61,605 nucleotides of DNA from Clostridia bacterium (GCA_017473925.1 JAFUIY010000049.1:1-61605), one strand, 5' to 3'; shown: positions 8,584-16,446, numbered from the stretch's first letter. Notes: a model not told the origin generated them from the letters alone. Numbers and translations: made by a program.

Positions 8584-9201
8584 TTATTTAATCTGATTAT
8601 TCAAATACGCTAATGAAAGCGCCAGATTTTCATTTTCAAGAATTACCCCATCGGGTACATTCAACTTGCAAGGAGCAAAATTCAGAATTGCCACAATTCC
8701 GCATTGCACCATTTTGTCACATACTGCCTGAGCTGAACCTGCACCGACTGTGATGATGCCGAGCTGTATATTGTTATTTTTGCAGAAATCATCAAACTCA
8801 TTTATAGGCTTGATTTTGATTTTACCGGTTATGCTTATTTCCTTGTCGTTGCTGTCAAAGGCTGCTGCGATTTTAATGCCGAATTTATCAAATTCATCAT
8901 AATCAAGAAGTGCCTTACCAAGCTTTCCTGCACCTACTAAAACGGCAAGGGTGCAGTTATTACAGCCAAGACTGTTTTCAAGATTTTCAACAAGCTCTGA
9001 TGTAAGATAACCAAGCTTCGGTTTTCCTGTACCGCTGATTGATGCAAGGTCCTTTCTAACCTGAACTTCGCCAAGTGAGAGTTTTCGTGCTATGGTTGTT
9101 GCTGATATATATTCATATCGCTCCCCCGGTAATTCTTTAAGCAACTCTAAATATATCGGTATTCTGCTGAGTGTTGCTTTTGAAATACCGTTTTTACACA
9201 T
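8584..9201 (-). CDS. rex: Redox-sensing transcriptional repressor Rex
   Basis: The 205-residue protein has an N-terminal winged helix (about 1-80; TLSRIPIYLELLKEL, then VRKDLASI) and a Rossmann NAD(H) domain with GAGKLGKALL. Rex binds DNA when NADH/NAD+ is low and releases it when NADH rises. The start is ATG 9201, seven bases after AAGGGAGG. A frame extending eight codons upstream would read through that Shine-Dalgarno and is rejected. The gene leads the operon, with a matching operator directly upstream, so it is probably autoregulated and controls adhE, the two hydrogenases and their partners together. Confidence 0.95.
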   Translation of the reverse strand: MCKNGISKATLSRIPIYLELLKELPGERYEYISATTIARKLSLGEVQVRKDLASISGTGKPKLGYLTSELVENLENSLGCNNCTLAVLVGAGKLGKALLDYDEFDKFGIKIAAAFDSNDKEISITGKIKIKPINEFDDFCKNNNIQLGIITVGAGSAQAVCDKMVQCGIVAILNFAPCKLNVPDGVILENENLALSLAYLNNQIK

Positions 9202-9224
9202 AAGAAAACCTCCCTTACCTGACA

Positions 9225-9242
9225 TCGTTAATATTTTAACAA
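9225..9242. promoter_or_regulatory. Rex operator (ROP)
   Basis: The 18 bases TCGTTAATATTTTAACAA match the Rex consensus TTGTTAA-N4-TTAACAA at 13 of 14 fixed positions. The site lies 24 bases upstream of the rex start codon and overlaps the proposed -10 box, which fits repression by blocking RNA polymerase. It is the only such site noticed in the window. Confidence 0.85.
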
Positions 9243-9261
9243 CATATTCATTCTTTGGGAA
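9233..9261 (-). promoter_or_regulatory. Probable promoter of the rex-adhE-hydS-hydA operon
   Basis: Read on the minus strand, TTCCCA (9256-9261) and TAAAAT (9233-9238) are 17 bases apart. The -35 is weak (4 of 6), the -10 is good and lies inside the Rex operator. Other AT-rich -10-like strings exist further upstream (around 9272-9277), so the start site is not certain. Confidence 0.5.
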
Positions 9262-9322
9262 TTCTTAAAACATATAATCGGTATTATCATTATCGATAAC
9301 ACTGATATCGATAAATAAAAAC

Positions 9323-9349
9323 AAACCCGACCTCAATGAGATCGGGTTT
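9323..9349 (-). terminator. Intrinsic terminator after the LysR gene
   Basis: An 8-bp stem AAACCCGA/TCGGGTTT (9323-9330 with 9342-9349), extended by an inner CTC/GAG, is followed on the minus strand by TTTGTTTTTATTT. It lies 13 bases past the LysR stop codon and separates that gene from the rex operon. Confidence 0.85.
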
Positions 9350-9361
9350 ATAAGCCTTATA

Positions 9362-10282
9362 TTAAAGATATTTTCTTTTAGATTCACACAGCTCTGTAAT
9401 AAACTGCCTGTCGAGTTTTGATAATTTGTATCCATTTTTGTAAATCAGAACATCCTTATATATCTTTTTGTTGTCTATACATTTTTTCTGAATAAGATTA
9501 TATCTTTTCAAAAGACTCTCGGGAGCAGGAGAAACCCACATAAAGGTTTCAGGATTGTTTGAAAGTAAATCAAACTGACTTGCTCTTTCAAATATAAATA
9601 TACGACGGTCGACGTTATCAGGAAGCTCTTCCTTTACCACTTTTGAAAGCGGCATTGAAGGTACATAAGGGTCTGCATGTGCTATTTCAATGTAATCTGC
9701 AAGGTCATCAAAGGTTATTTCTTCCTTTTTTGCCAAGGGACTGTCAGCACTCATTATCAGCGAATAAGTAAACTCAGTGACCAGCTCATAACAGAAGCCT
9801 TTTTCTTCAAGCATTGATTTGAAATACTTATCATAATTCTCTGCATATCTTATAATACCGAGTTTGTAATCGTGCTCAAGTATATTGCGGATTGTACGCT
9901 GAGAATTTGTTTCTTTGTAGAATATTTCAGCAGCTTCTTTTGAGAGTGATTTTGAAAACTGCGAAAATGCTTCAGAAATGTAACAAGCTCTCGGTACAGA
10001 AATTGAAAAACGCTGCTTTTTTGCCGAACCTTTTTTATAAAAGCTTTCAACCTCATCAATCTGATTAAGAATTCCCTTTGCATAATTTATGAATTCTTCA
10101 CCTTCGGGAGTGAGCTCCATACCTTTTGTAGTACGCTCAAAGATTGATATTCCTATGTCTGCTTCAAGCTCTTTGATAGAACGACTGACATTAGGTGCCG
10201 CTATCAATAAAGTTTCCGCTGCTTTATTCAGAGAACCGGCTTTAGCAACCTCCACTGCATATTTCATATGTAATAGATTCAC
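9362..10282 (-). CDS. LysR-family transcriptional regulator
   Basis: The 306-residue protein has an N-terminal helix-turn-helix (VNLLHMKYAVEVAKAGSLNK, then NVSRSIKELEADIG and the wing ending FERTTKGMELTPEGEEF) and a C-terminal effector-binding domain. It should activate or repress nearby genes in response to a small ligand. The start is the GTG at 10282, eight bases after GAGGTG, which places the helix-turn-helix at the usual distance from the N-terminus; the longer frame to 10327 has no ribosome site. It stands alone with its own terminator, and no target can be named. Confidence 0.9.
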   Translation of the reverse strand: MNLLHMKYAVEVAKAGSLNKAAETLLIAAPNVSRSIKELEADIGISIFERTTKGMELTPEGEEFINYAKGILNQIDEVESFYKKGSAKKQRFSISVPRACYISEAFSQFSKSLSKEAAEIFYKETNSQRTIRNILEHDYKLGIIRYAENYDKYFKSMLEEKGFCYELVTEFTYSLIMSADSPLAKKEEITFDDLADYIEIAHADPYVPSMPLSKVVKEELPDNVDRRIFIFERASQFDLLSNNPETFMWVSPAPESLLKRYNLIQKKCIDNKKIYKDVLIYKNGYKLSKLDRQFITELCESKRKYL

Positions 10283-10428
10283 AGATACTTCACCTCGTTT
10301 TAAAAGTATCACAATTCGATTATACACTATTTTTTTACTTTGTTCAACAAATTTTGAAAATTAGTTTGCTATTATACAATGTTTTTAATAATTAAACTAT
10401 ACACTTAACAGAGAAACTTGCATATCAA

Positions 10429-10725
10429 TTATTTCTTTGCTTTCCTGTTAGGAAAGCAATTTTCCATCCACTCTGTAAACTCTTCAGGTGTTATAAATCC
10501 GTTTGAACATTCATCACGCTTTGTTATAGCCTGATACTTCCATTTTTTTAAATCAGCTTCTTTAATCTGTCTGACCTTTACCCTTGCTGAATATCGTTTG
10601 TAATATTTACTGTAAATAGCGGTAGCCTTATCGTCAGCGTGTATCATAAAAAAGCTTCCGCAATGATGATATACAGAACTAAAGTTCTGATGATATACAA
10701 CTCCTGTGGAATTGATGATATGCAC
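10429..10725 (-). CDS. Small hypothetical protein (98 aa), start uncertain
   Basis: An open frame codes for about 98 residues from a GTG at 10725, with an N-terminal part rich in His and aromatic residues (VYHHCGSFFMIHADD), a basic middle and an acidic segment FITPEEFTEWMENC before a lysine-rich end. I do not recognise the family. The frame continues upstream but there overlaps the well-supported gene at 10739-11476, so that part is a shadow. No good ribosome site precedes the GTG. It is either a short gene coupled to its neighbour or a remnant joined to it by a frameshift in the A-run near 10740. Confidence 0.45.
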   Translation of the reverse strand: MHIINSTGVVYHQNFSSVYHHCGSFFMIHADDKATAIYSKYYKRYSARVKVRQIKEADLKKWKYQAITKRDECSNGFITPEEFTEWMENCFPNRKAKK

Positions 10726-10738
10726 GGCTTCGCCGTAA

Positions 10739-11476
10739 TTATTTTTGATTAACAGCCATATCAATCCGTTTATTTCTTTTTGTAACAAACTCAAGTTGTT
10801 TTTCAATCCACAGCAAATATTCATCCACTGTTTTCGGCATAGGATTTTTTGATAAATCTCCGTCACCAATCCAAAATATAACCGATTGATAATCCTCAGA
10901 GACACAGTCATGAAGAAAAAAGAAGTCAACATACCCCTTAAAATCAACAAATAAATCAAAGAATTCTTTATTCATAATCAAAGTTTCATAAAGCGGACTA
11001 TGTTCATTTTTGTAATATTTTCTTATACACTCCAATGTTAAATCCCAACGGTCTTTTATAAACGGATTAACACCCCGTGCTCTATTGATACTATTTTGTT
11101 TCGGAAAAATGATACTGCCACCAATGGTATATGTTCTGTGAATAAATTCTTCTATATATTCTTTATAATTCGGTACTGCACTCGCAACTGCTTCCATCAT
11201 CTTACGGTATCTGACATATCTGAAACTTGCAAGTATTGAATCACTACCAAATCTGAAGTTTTCCCATGTAAGATAGTTACTACCTTTGCCGGACGACAAA
11301 CTCATATTTTCACCATTTGGCAAAGACTTGCTCCAAAGATACTGGTGATACTTTTGTAATGTCTTACTAACTGCATCAGGGTCTGCTCCACCGCCACCAA
11401 GAATTCTATCATTCCAGAAGTTGTCCCAATATTTTGGGGTATCTGTTGTAAAATCAAAAGTAACATCTATATTCAT
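10739..11476 (-). CDS. DUF6994-like protein of unknown function
   Basis: The 245-residue cytoplasmic protein begins MNIDVTFDFTTDTPKYWDNF and contains a glycine-rich ILGGGGADPD, YLTWENFRFGSDSI and FVDFKGYVDFFFLHDCVSEDY. This pattern fits a widespread but uncharacterised family (DUF6994) as I recall it. AAAGGTG sits seven bases before the ATG. It follows the sulfatase by 24 bases and is probably co-transcribed with it, but a shared function is not evident. No signal peptide or membrane segment is visible. Confidence 0.75.
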   Translation of the reverse strand: MNIDVTFDFTTDTPKYWDNFWNDRILGGGGADPDAVSKTLQKYHQYLWSKSLPNGENMSLSSGKGSNYLTWENFRFGSDSILASFRYVRYRKMMEAVASAVPNYKEYIEEFIHRTYTIGGSIIFPKQNSINRARGVNPFIKDRWDLTLECIRKYYKNEHSPLYETLIMNKEFFDLFVDFKGYVDFFFLHDCVSEDYQSVIFWIGDGDLSKNPMPKTVDEYLLWIEKQLEFVTKRNKRIDMAVNQK

Positions 11477-11500
11477 TTTGACACACCTTTCAATTAATAC

Positions 11501-12907
11501 TCAGAACCTCTTCCAGAAGTCCTTGCCCCAGGGGTGGGACTGTTCTTCCCATTCGTCACGGTGGGTGAGAATTTTCTCTCTCATTTCTTTGACTTTTTCT
11601 TTATATTTTTCATCCTCGGCAAGGTTTTTTGTTTCCCAGGGGTCATTCTTAATATCATAGAGGAATGTCCATTTATCCTCTTCACCGTCACCGTTGCGGT
11701 ACTCGATAAGCTTATAATTATCGTCCTTTACACCACGGACAAAGTTGTCAAAAATCAGGTAAAGCTCATCACGGAATTTTTCACCGTGCTGTCCGTCAAG
11801 AAGATGTGCAAAGCTTCTGCCGTCAACTGAATCGGGCACATCAATTCCTGTTTTTTCACACAGGGTGGGGAAAATATCATAAAGATAGACATATGCATCG
11901 TTGCGTGTGTCGGGAGCAATACCGGGGCCTGCCATGATAAGAGGAATACGGACACCGTGCTCGTAAATATCCTCCTTGCCGAGCCATCCGTGCTGACCGA
12001 CGGCAAGACCGTTGTCGCCCGTAAAGACAATGATTGTGTTGTCCTCTTCACCCGATTCGTGAAGTGCATCCAGAAGTCTGCCGATTTCGTGGTCAAGGTG
12101 GGTTATCATTGCAAAGTACTCTGCAATGTGGCGTCTGATTTCCTTTTCTTCACGGGGATAAGCTGCAAGATGCTCGTCACGATGCACCATAAGAGGATAA
12201 TTTGTATCGATAATCTCCTGAAAATTGGGAGGAAGAGTGATATTGTTTTCATCATACATCTGACGGAATTCATCGGGCATCGTTCTCGGGTCGTGGGGTG
12301 CAAGATAAGCAAGATACATAAAAAACGGCTTGTCTTTGCCCGTGTTTTCCTTCAGTAAATCAATGGCTGAATCCGTAAGAAGTGTGCTTGAATGTTTACC
12401 GGGGTCGTACTCATCGCAATGCTGTTTCTGAGGATGATTGTCACCGTAGAAATCAACCACAAAATTTATCACATTGTCATATTCACCCGTGGGATCATAA
12501 CGGCAGGTGGGCACATTCCAATGGTCCCACATTCCGCCGAAGAAAATCTTTGCGCCCTGAGTGAAGCTTCTTGCATAGGCAGGGCAACCGTTGTGCCATT
12601 TGCCCAGACCGATTGTTTCATAGCCGTTATTTTTAAAGGTTTCTGCAAGAGTTCTGTGCTCTTCGGGGATATTACCGCCCAATTCTTCAAGATGAAAGGG
12701 ATTTCTGCCCGAGAGAATCATTGCACGGCTCGGCATACAGACAGCACCGCAGGTACCCCCTGCAATGTGGGCACGGGTGAACGACATACCCCTTTTTGTA
12801 AGAGCATCAAGATTTGGTGTGATAATTTCGTTATTACCGAGAGCGTGAATTGTATCAAAACGCTGGTCATCAGTAACGATAAATAAAACATTCGGCTTTT
12901 TTGCCAT
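11501..12907 (-). CDS. Sulfatase (formylglycine-dependent, Cys type)
   Basis: The 468-residue protein has the N-terminal metal motif VLFIVTDDQRFD, the modification signature C-M-P-S-R at 57-61 (Cys57 would become formylglycine), and the late metal site FTGDNGLAVGQHG. These define a type I sulfatase hydrolysing sulfate esters, probably on sulfated glycans. There is no signal peptide, so it may act on imported sugars. A Cys-type enzyme in an anaerobe needs a radical-SAM maturase (anSME); the radical-SAM gene at 15523 looks more like a PflA-type activase, so the maturase is probably elsewhere. A promoter lies at 12948-12977. Confidence 0.92.
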   Translation of the reverse strand: MAKKPNVLFIVTDDQRFDTIHALGNNEIITPNLDALTKRGMSFTRAHIAGGTCGAVCMPSRAMILSGRNPFHLEELGGNIPEEHRTLAETFKNNGYETIGLGKWHNGCPAYARSFTQGAKIFFGGMWDHWNVPTCRYDPTGEYDNVINFVVDFYGDNHPQKQHCDEYDPGKHSSTLLTDSAIDLLKENTGKDKPFFMYLAYLAPHDPRTMPDEFRQMYDENNITLPPNFQEIIDTNYPLMVHRDEHLAAYPREEKEIRRHIAEYFAMITHLDHEIGRLLDALHESGEEDNTIIVFTGDNGLAVGQHGWLGKEDIYEHGVRIPLIMAGPGIAPDTRNDAYVYLYDIFPTLCEKTGIDVPDSVDGRSFAHLLDGQHGEKFRDELYLIFDNFVRGVKDDNYKLIEYRNGDGEEDKWTFLYDIKNDPWETKNLAEDEKYKEKVKEMREKILTHRDEWEEQSHPWGKDFWKRF

Positions 12908-12947
12908 AACAACACATCCTGAACTGTGATTTTATTTTCCTTTTCTG

Positions 12948-12977
12948 ATTATAACACAGGTCGTGTGTGTTTTTCAA
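12948..12977 (-). promoter_or_regulatory. Promoter for the sulfatase gene
   Basis: On the minus strand TTGAAA (12972-12977) and a perfect TATAAT (12948-12953) are 18 bases apart. The -35 box overlaps the end of the amidase gene at 12974, so the sulfatase may also receive read-through from it. Confidence 0.65.
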
Positions 12978-13456
12978 TCCGTTCTGACCCCGTTTATGTG
13001 CAGATACCGTGCCACAGCATAATTATATGTTGAAAGACGGCGGTTGAGGGCATCGTTTGTATGGGCAGAAACAAGGATTTCGGGGAATGTTGACATAACG
13101 ATAAGCGAATGGTAGTAATCGCCGTATCTGTCACCGAGCTGAATCACATCTCCGGACTGAATTTCACTTTCCGTAACCTCCGTGGCAAAGGGCCCCACGG
13201 ACTGATTGGTTGTCAGGAAATTATAAAGATACTCAACACCTGTCCATGCGGCGGCACGGTCATAAAGTGTACGGAAATACCACCCCACATCGGGTGTGTA
13301 ATTCATAACCCCTGCACCTGCATAAATGCACTGGGACACAAAATTCGTGCAGTCTCCGCCGATATTTGTGAAGTCATAATAACGGGGATTTCTGCCAAGT
13401 GCCCATCTCCTTGCATAATCGGTTGCAGCAGTACGGTCATAGCTGATTGTTCTCAC
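12974..13456 (-). CDS. Putative amidase-domain protein (Amidase_6)
   Basis: The 160-residue protein has the papain/NlpC-like 'putative amidase' domain common in Clostridia. The likely nucleophile is Cys36 in GGDCTNFVSQCIYAG, with His116 in YYHSLIVM as the partner and a further SAHTNDA. It should cleave an amide bond, perhaps in cell-wall peptides. It has no signal peptide and is little more than the domain alone. The start is a GTG five bases after AAGGAGGTG. It is divergent from the small membrane protein at 13531, with 74 bases between them. Confidence 0.8.
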   Translation of the reverse strand: MRTISYDRTAATDYARRWALGRNPRYYDFTNIGGDCTNFVSQCIYAGAGVMNYTPDVGWYFRTLYDRAAAWTGVEYLYNFLTTNQSVGPFATEVTESEIQSGDVIQLGDRYGDYYHSLIVMSTFPEILVSAHTNDALNRRLSTYNYAVARYLHINGVRTD

Positions 13457-13530
13457 AAAAACACCTCCTTACTGTATCATATTCACCCGACAGACATGCT
13501 GTGCATATGATGATAGCAGGAGGTGATATT

Positions 13531-13932
13531 ATGAATATCTGCGGTTGCAGAACAAGGTGTGACTGCGCAATCATTTCAGTTATTGCAAGCGTCATCGTGG
13601 GCATTGTAACGGCTTTTCTCAGCTTCTCGGCAACACTTGCCGTTCCGTCCTTTGTTTACTGGATTTTCTTCGGCACTGCACTGGTGCTTCTTGCAGTTGC
13701 TCTTGTAACGGCACCCTTTATCTGCAGAAGCAAGGAAAACTTCTGTCTGTGCGCATCGCTTAACATATTTATTACAGGTGTGCTCGGCACAGTGCTGTTT
13801 TCGCTTATTCTTCTGCTTATTGACCTTACGGCAGGGCTTTTGTTCTCTCTGTTGACGGGACTTCTGTTCGGATTATTCACGCTGACGGTCACGGCTGTGG
13901 CGTGCATTGCAAAAACTATTGCTGACTGTTAA
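13531..13932 (+). CDS. Small four-helix membrane protein with N-terminal Cys cluster
   Basis: The 133-residue protein starts MNICGCRTRCDC, four cysteines within twelve residues, and then has about four hydrophobic helices separated by a short loop with RSKENFCLCAS. AGGAGGTGATATT precedes the ATG, one of the best ribosome sites in the window; the longer upstream frame lacks one. The function is unknown. The cysteines could bind a metal or form disulfides at the membrane face. The gene is divergent from the amidase. Confidence 0.75.
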   Translation: MNICGCRTRCDCAIISVIASVIVGIVTAFLSFSATLAVPSFVYWIFFGTALVLLAVALVTAPFICRSKENFCLCASLNIFITGVLGTVLFSLILLLIDLTAGLLFSLLTGLLFGLFTLTVTAVACIAKTIADC

Positions 13933-14010
13933 AGACTTACGGCATGGGGTAACCTGTGCCGTTTTATTATTACAATCATGCAATAATAATTGACAGAACT
14001 GTAACAATTG

Positions 14011-14040
14011 TTGACAAAAATTGTTTTTTAATGGTAATAT
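14011..14040 (+). promoter_or_regulatory. Promoter for the 14064-15360 gene pair
   Basis: A perfect TTGACA (14011-14016) and TAATAT (14035-14040) are 18 bases apart, with AAAGGAG and the ATG 10-25 bases further on. A second TTGACA at 13990-13995 lies upstream without a good -10. Confidence 0.75.
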
Positions 14041-14063
14041 GGAACTGAAAGGAGCGATGATAT

Positions 14064-14477
14064 ATGAAAAAATCAAAAATTGTATTTCTGATTCTCTGTG
14101 TCTGTTCACTTGTGCTTGAGGCTCTGCCCTACGGTGCAGTGTGCAGATTTGCAACACCTGAAGAAACCTACACTGAGACTTTTTCTTACTTTTCACTTGT
14201 CCCCTACGGTTATGCAAACTTCGGTCCCTTTATCACTGCAATAATGACATGTCTGCTGTTTATATTTGCCGTTTTGCTTTTCACATCTGTCGGCAGAAAG
14301 GTTATAGGTGCTGCAAGGATTGTTTCGATAATTTCCGTTGTAGCATCACTCCTGCCATTGATGTTCGGAATATATTACTTCAATGTTGTATCACTTGCAA
14401 TTTCCCTGTTGATGTTTATACAGTTTATTGTTATAATTAAAATAAAAAGGGAAGTTTTAAATAATGAAACTCAATGA
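14064..14477 (+). CDS. Hypothetical four-helix membrane protein
   Basis: The 137-residue protein has four predicted membrane helices: a first helix with LCVCSLVLEALPYGAV, an external loop containing FATPEETYTETFSYFSLVPYG, two further helices around residues 50-100, and a last helix ending in a basic KIKREV. I do not recognise the family. It overlaps the start of the GH43 gene by 14 bases, so the two are translationally coupled, but nothing in it indicates sugar transport. Confidence 0.7.
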   Translation: MKKSKIVFLILCVCSLVLEALPYGAVCRFATPEETYTETFSYFSLVPYGYANFGPFITAIMTCLLFIFAVLLFTSVGRKVIGAARIVSIISVVASLLPLMFGIYYFNVVSLAISLLMFIQFIVIIKIKREVLNNETQ

Positions 14478-15360
14478 CATAAATATAAGAGACCCGTTTA
14501 TTGTGCCCTTTGAGGGAAAATATTACATGTACGGCACAAGGGGTGCAGGCTGCTGGGCTAATGAAAAGGCTCCCGGAATGGGCTTTGATGTATACATCAG
14601 CGAAGACCTTGAAACATGGTCTGACCCTGTTTGCGTTTTTGAAGCAAGTGACGATTTCTGGGGCACTCACAACTTCTGGGCTCCCGAGGTGCATTACTAT
14701 GACGGAAGATTCTACATGTTTGCTTCATTCAAGAGTAAGGACAGAAACAGAGGCACTCAGATTCTTGTCAGCGACACCCCCGACGGCAATTTCAAGCCCA
14801 TAACAGAACACCCCGTTACTCCCGAAGATCGGATGTGTCTTGACGGCACACTCTATGTTGACAGAAACGGTGACCCGCATATTGTTTTCTGCCATGAGCA
14901 TGTGCAGATAAGTGACGGCACCGTATGCGAAATGAAGCTCAGCCGTGACCTGACAAGGGCTGTCAGTGAGCCGAGACTTCTCTTCAGGGGCTCCGACCCC
15001 TACTGGGCAAGAAAAAATCATCATCAGTATGTTACTGACGGCCCCTTCCTTTACAGAGGTGAAAGCGGACGGCTTTATCTTATCTGGTCAAGCTTTACTG
15101 ACAGCGGATATGTTCAGGCTGTATGTGTGTCCGACAACGGCGACATTGACGGCAATTTCAGTCATGACCTGCCTCTTCTTGCTGAAAAAGACGGCGGTCA
15201 CGGTATGATTTTCACAGGCTTTGACGGTGTGACATATCTTGTGCTTCACCGTCCCAACAGCAACCCTGATGAACGCCCCGTGCTGACTCCGATTACGGAA
15301 AAGGACGGACACCTTGAAACAGTAATTTGTCGAGGTACCCTCGACAAATTACTGCAGTGA
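14464..15360 (+). CDS. Glycoside hydrolase family 43-like protein
   Basis: The 298-residue protein is a single five-bladed beta-propeller of the GH43/GH32 clan, with the N-terminal catalytic Asp motif NIRDPFIV (Asp10), blade sequences such as WAPEVHYYDGRFYMFAS, a likely transition-state Asp in MCLDGTLYVD and a late GESGRLYLIW. Family members remove arabinose or xylose from plant polysaccharides. There is no signal peptide, so it is probably cytoplasmic and acts on imported oligosaccharides. The last eleven or so residues (CRGTLDKLLQ) and the stop are encoded by a palindromic repeat at 15320-15354, so the native C-terminus may have been replaced. Confidence 0.85.
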   Translation: MKLNDINIRDPFIVPFEGKYYMYGTRGAGCWANEKAPGMGFDVYISEDLETWSDPVCVFEASDDFWGTHNFWAPEVHYYDGRFYMFASFKSKDRNRGTQILVSDTPDGNFKPITEHPVTPEDRMCLDGTLYVDRNGDPHIVFCHEHVQISDGTVCEMKLSRDLTRAVSEPRLLFRGSDPYWARKNHHQYVTDGPFLYRGESGRLYLIWSSFTDSGYVQAVCVSDNGDIDGNFSHDLPLLAEKDGGHGMIFTGFDGVTYLVLHRPNSNPDERPVLTPITEKDGHLETVICRGTLDKLLQ

Positions 15361-15501
15361 ATAGTGAATAATGAATAGTGAACAGTGGTGGAAGGGGCAA
15401 GCCCCTTAAACCCCATTATATAATGTTTGCATAGCAAACCACCGACATTGTTCACTTTTCACTTTTCATTGTTCACTTTTGTCGAACTTCAGTTCGACAA
15501 A
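15320..15501. repeat. Multi-hairpin intergenic element overlapping the GH43 3' end
   Basis: The element opens with a 15-bp stem (CAGTAATTTGTCGAG at 15320-15334 with 15340-15354) and closes with a 10-bp stem (TTTGTCGAAC at 15478-15487 with 15492-15501). Inside are AAGGGGC-AA-GCCCCTT, GTTTGC-ATA-GCAAAC and diffuse inverted copies of AGTGAATAATGAATAGTGAAC against TTCACTTTTCATTGTTCAC. It has no reading frame of its own and looks like a small non-autonomous mobile element or a structured RNA segment. Confidence 0.7.
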
Positions 15502-15522
15502 TTCTGATTTAGCCGTGATTTT

Positions 15523-16389
15523 ATGAAATGTAATCTTTGTCCACGAAAATGTAATACTGACAGAAATGTAAAAACAGGTGTATGCGGTGTGGGTGACACG
15601 CTGAAAATTGCCCGTGCGGCACCTCATTTCTGGGAAGAGCCCTGTATCAGCGGATATGGCGGCTCAGGTACAGTATTCTTCAGCGGGTGCAACCTGAAAT
15701 GTGTTTTCTGTCAGAATCATGAAATCAGCTCGGGATGCTTCGGCAAGGAAATTACGGTCGGCAGACTGAAAGAGATTTATGCTGAGCTGATTGACAGCGG
15801 TGTGCATAACATAAATCTTGTCACACCCTCACACTATGCCCATAAAATAATTGAATCCCTCAATGAGCCTCTGCCCGTGCCCGTTGTGTGGAATTCGGGC
15901 GGTTATGACAGCACGGAAACGCTCCGTCAGCTTGAGGGTAAGGTCAGCATTTACCTTCCCGACCTTAAATATATGTCAGAGGAAACTGCAAAAAGATACT
16001 CCCTTGCACCTGATTACCCTGCCGTTGCAAAAGCGGCACTTATTGAAATGTACCGTCAGGTGGGACCCGTAAAGCTCGACAGTGACGGCATTATGGAAAA
16101 GGGAATGATAATAAGGCACCTGATGTTGCCCGGTGAAACAGAAAACACCCTTGATGTGATTGATTTTGTGTCTTCTCAGTTCGGCGACAATGTCATTTTC
16201 AGTCTGATGAGTCAGTTCACGCCGAATCATCAATGCAATATACCTGAGCTCAGCCGTACAATTACCGAAGAAGAATACAACAGAGCTGTTGACTACATGT
16301 ATCTGTGCGGGATGGAGAACGCATATATTCAGGATTTTTCCTCTGCAAAAAAAGAATACACCCCACCCTTTGACCTGAGCGGAGTGTAA
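15523..16389 (+). CDS. Radical-SAM protein, PflA-activase-like
   Basis: The 288-residue protein has the radical-SAM motif C-x3-C-x2-C at Cys56, Cys60 and Cys63 (SGCNLKCVFCQNHEI), preceded by an N-terminal Cys set (MKCNLCPRKCNTDR and VKTGVCG) typical of the YjjW/PflA-like 'pyruvate formate-lyase activating' relatives. It would cleave S-adenosylmethionine to make a radical on a protein or small substrate; the partner is not in the window. It lacks the extra C-terminal 4Fe-4S cluster domains of anaerobic sulfatase maturases. No strong ribosome site precedes the ATG, and the multi-hairpin element ends 21 bases upstream. Confidence 0.85.
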   Translation: MKCNLCPRKCNTDRNVKTGVCGVGDTLKIARAAPHFWEEPCISGYGGSGTVFFSGCNLKCVFCQNHEISSGCFGKEITVGRLKEIYAELIDSGVHNINLVTPSHYAHKIIESLNEPLPVPVVWNSGGYDSTETLRQLEGKVSIYLPDLKYMSEETAKRYSLAPDYPAVAKAALIEMYRQVGPVKLDSDGIMEKGMIIRHLMLPGETENTLDVIDFVSSQFGDNVIFSLMSQFTPNHQCNIPELSRTITEEEYNRAVDYMYLCGMENAYIQDFSSAKKEYTPPFDLSGV

Positions 16390-16406
16390 AATATTACATA
16401 CAATAT

Positions 16407-16440
16407 AAACGGAGTTACCTTTCGGCAACTCCGTTTTTTG
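16407..16440 (+). terminator. Intrinsic terminator between convergent genes
   Basis: A 10-bp stem AAACGGAGTT/AACTCCGTTT (16407-16416 with 16427-16436) is followed by a T-run. It ends the radical-SAM gene and may also serve the convergent 1119-residue protein gene, since the stem begins with an A-run. Confidence 0.88.
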
Positions 16441-16446
16441 TTTTAA

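Noticed and set aside
10726..10959. N-terminal extension of the 98-residue frame
   Set aside because: It overlaps the DUF6994-like gene in another frame, is low in typical codon use, and has no ribosome site.
15523..16389. Anaerobic sulfatase maturase for the Cys-type sulfatase
   Set aside because: It lacks the additional C-terminal Cys clusters of anSME and has the N-terminal Cys pattern of PflA/YjjW-like proteins.
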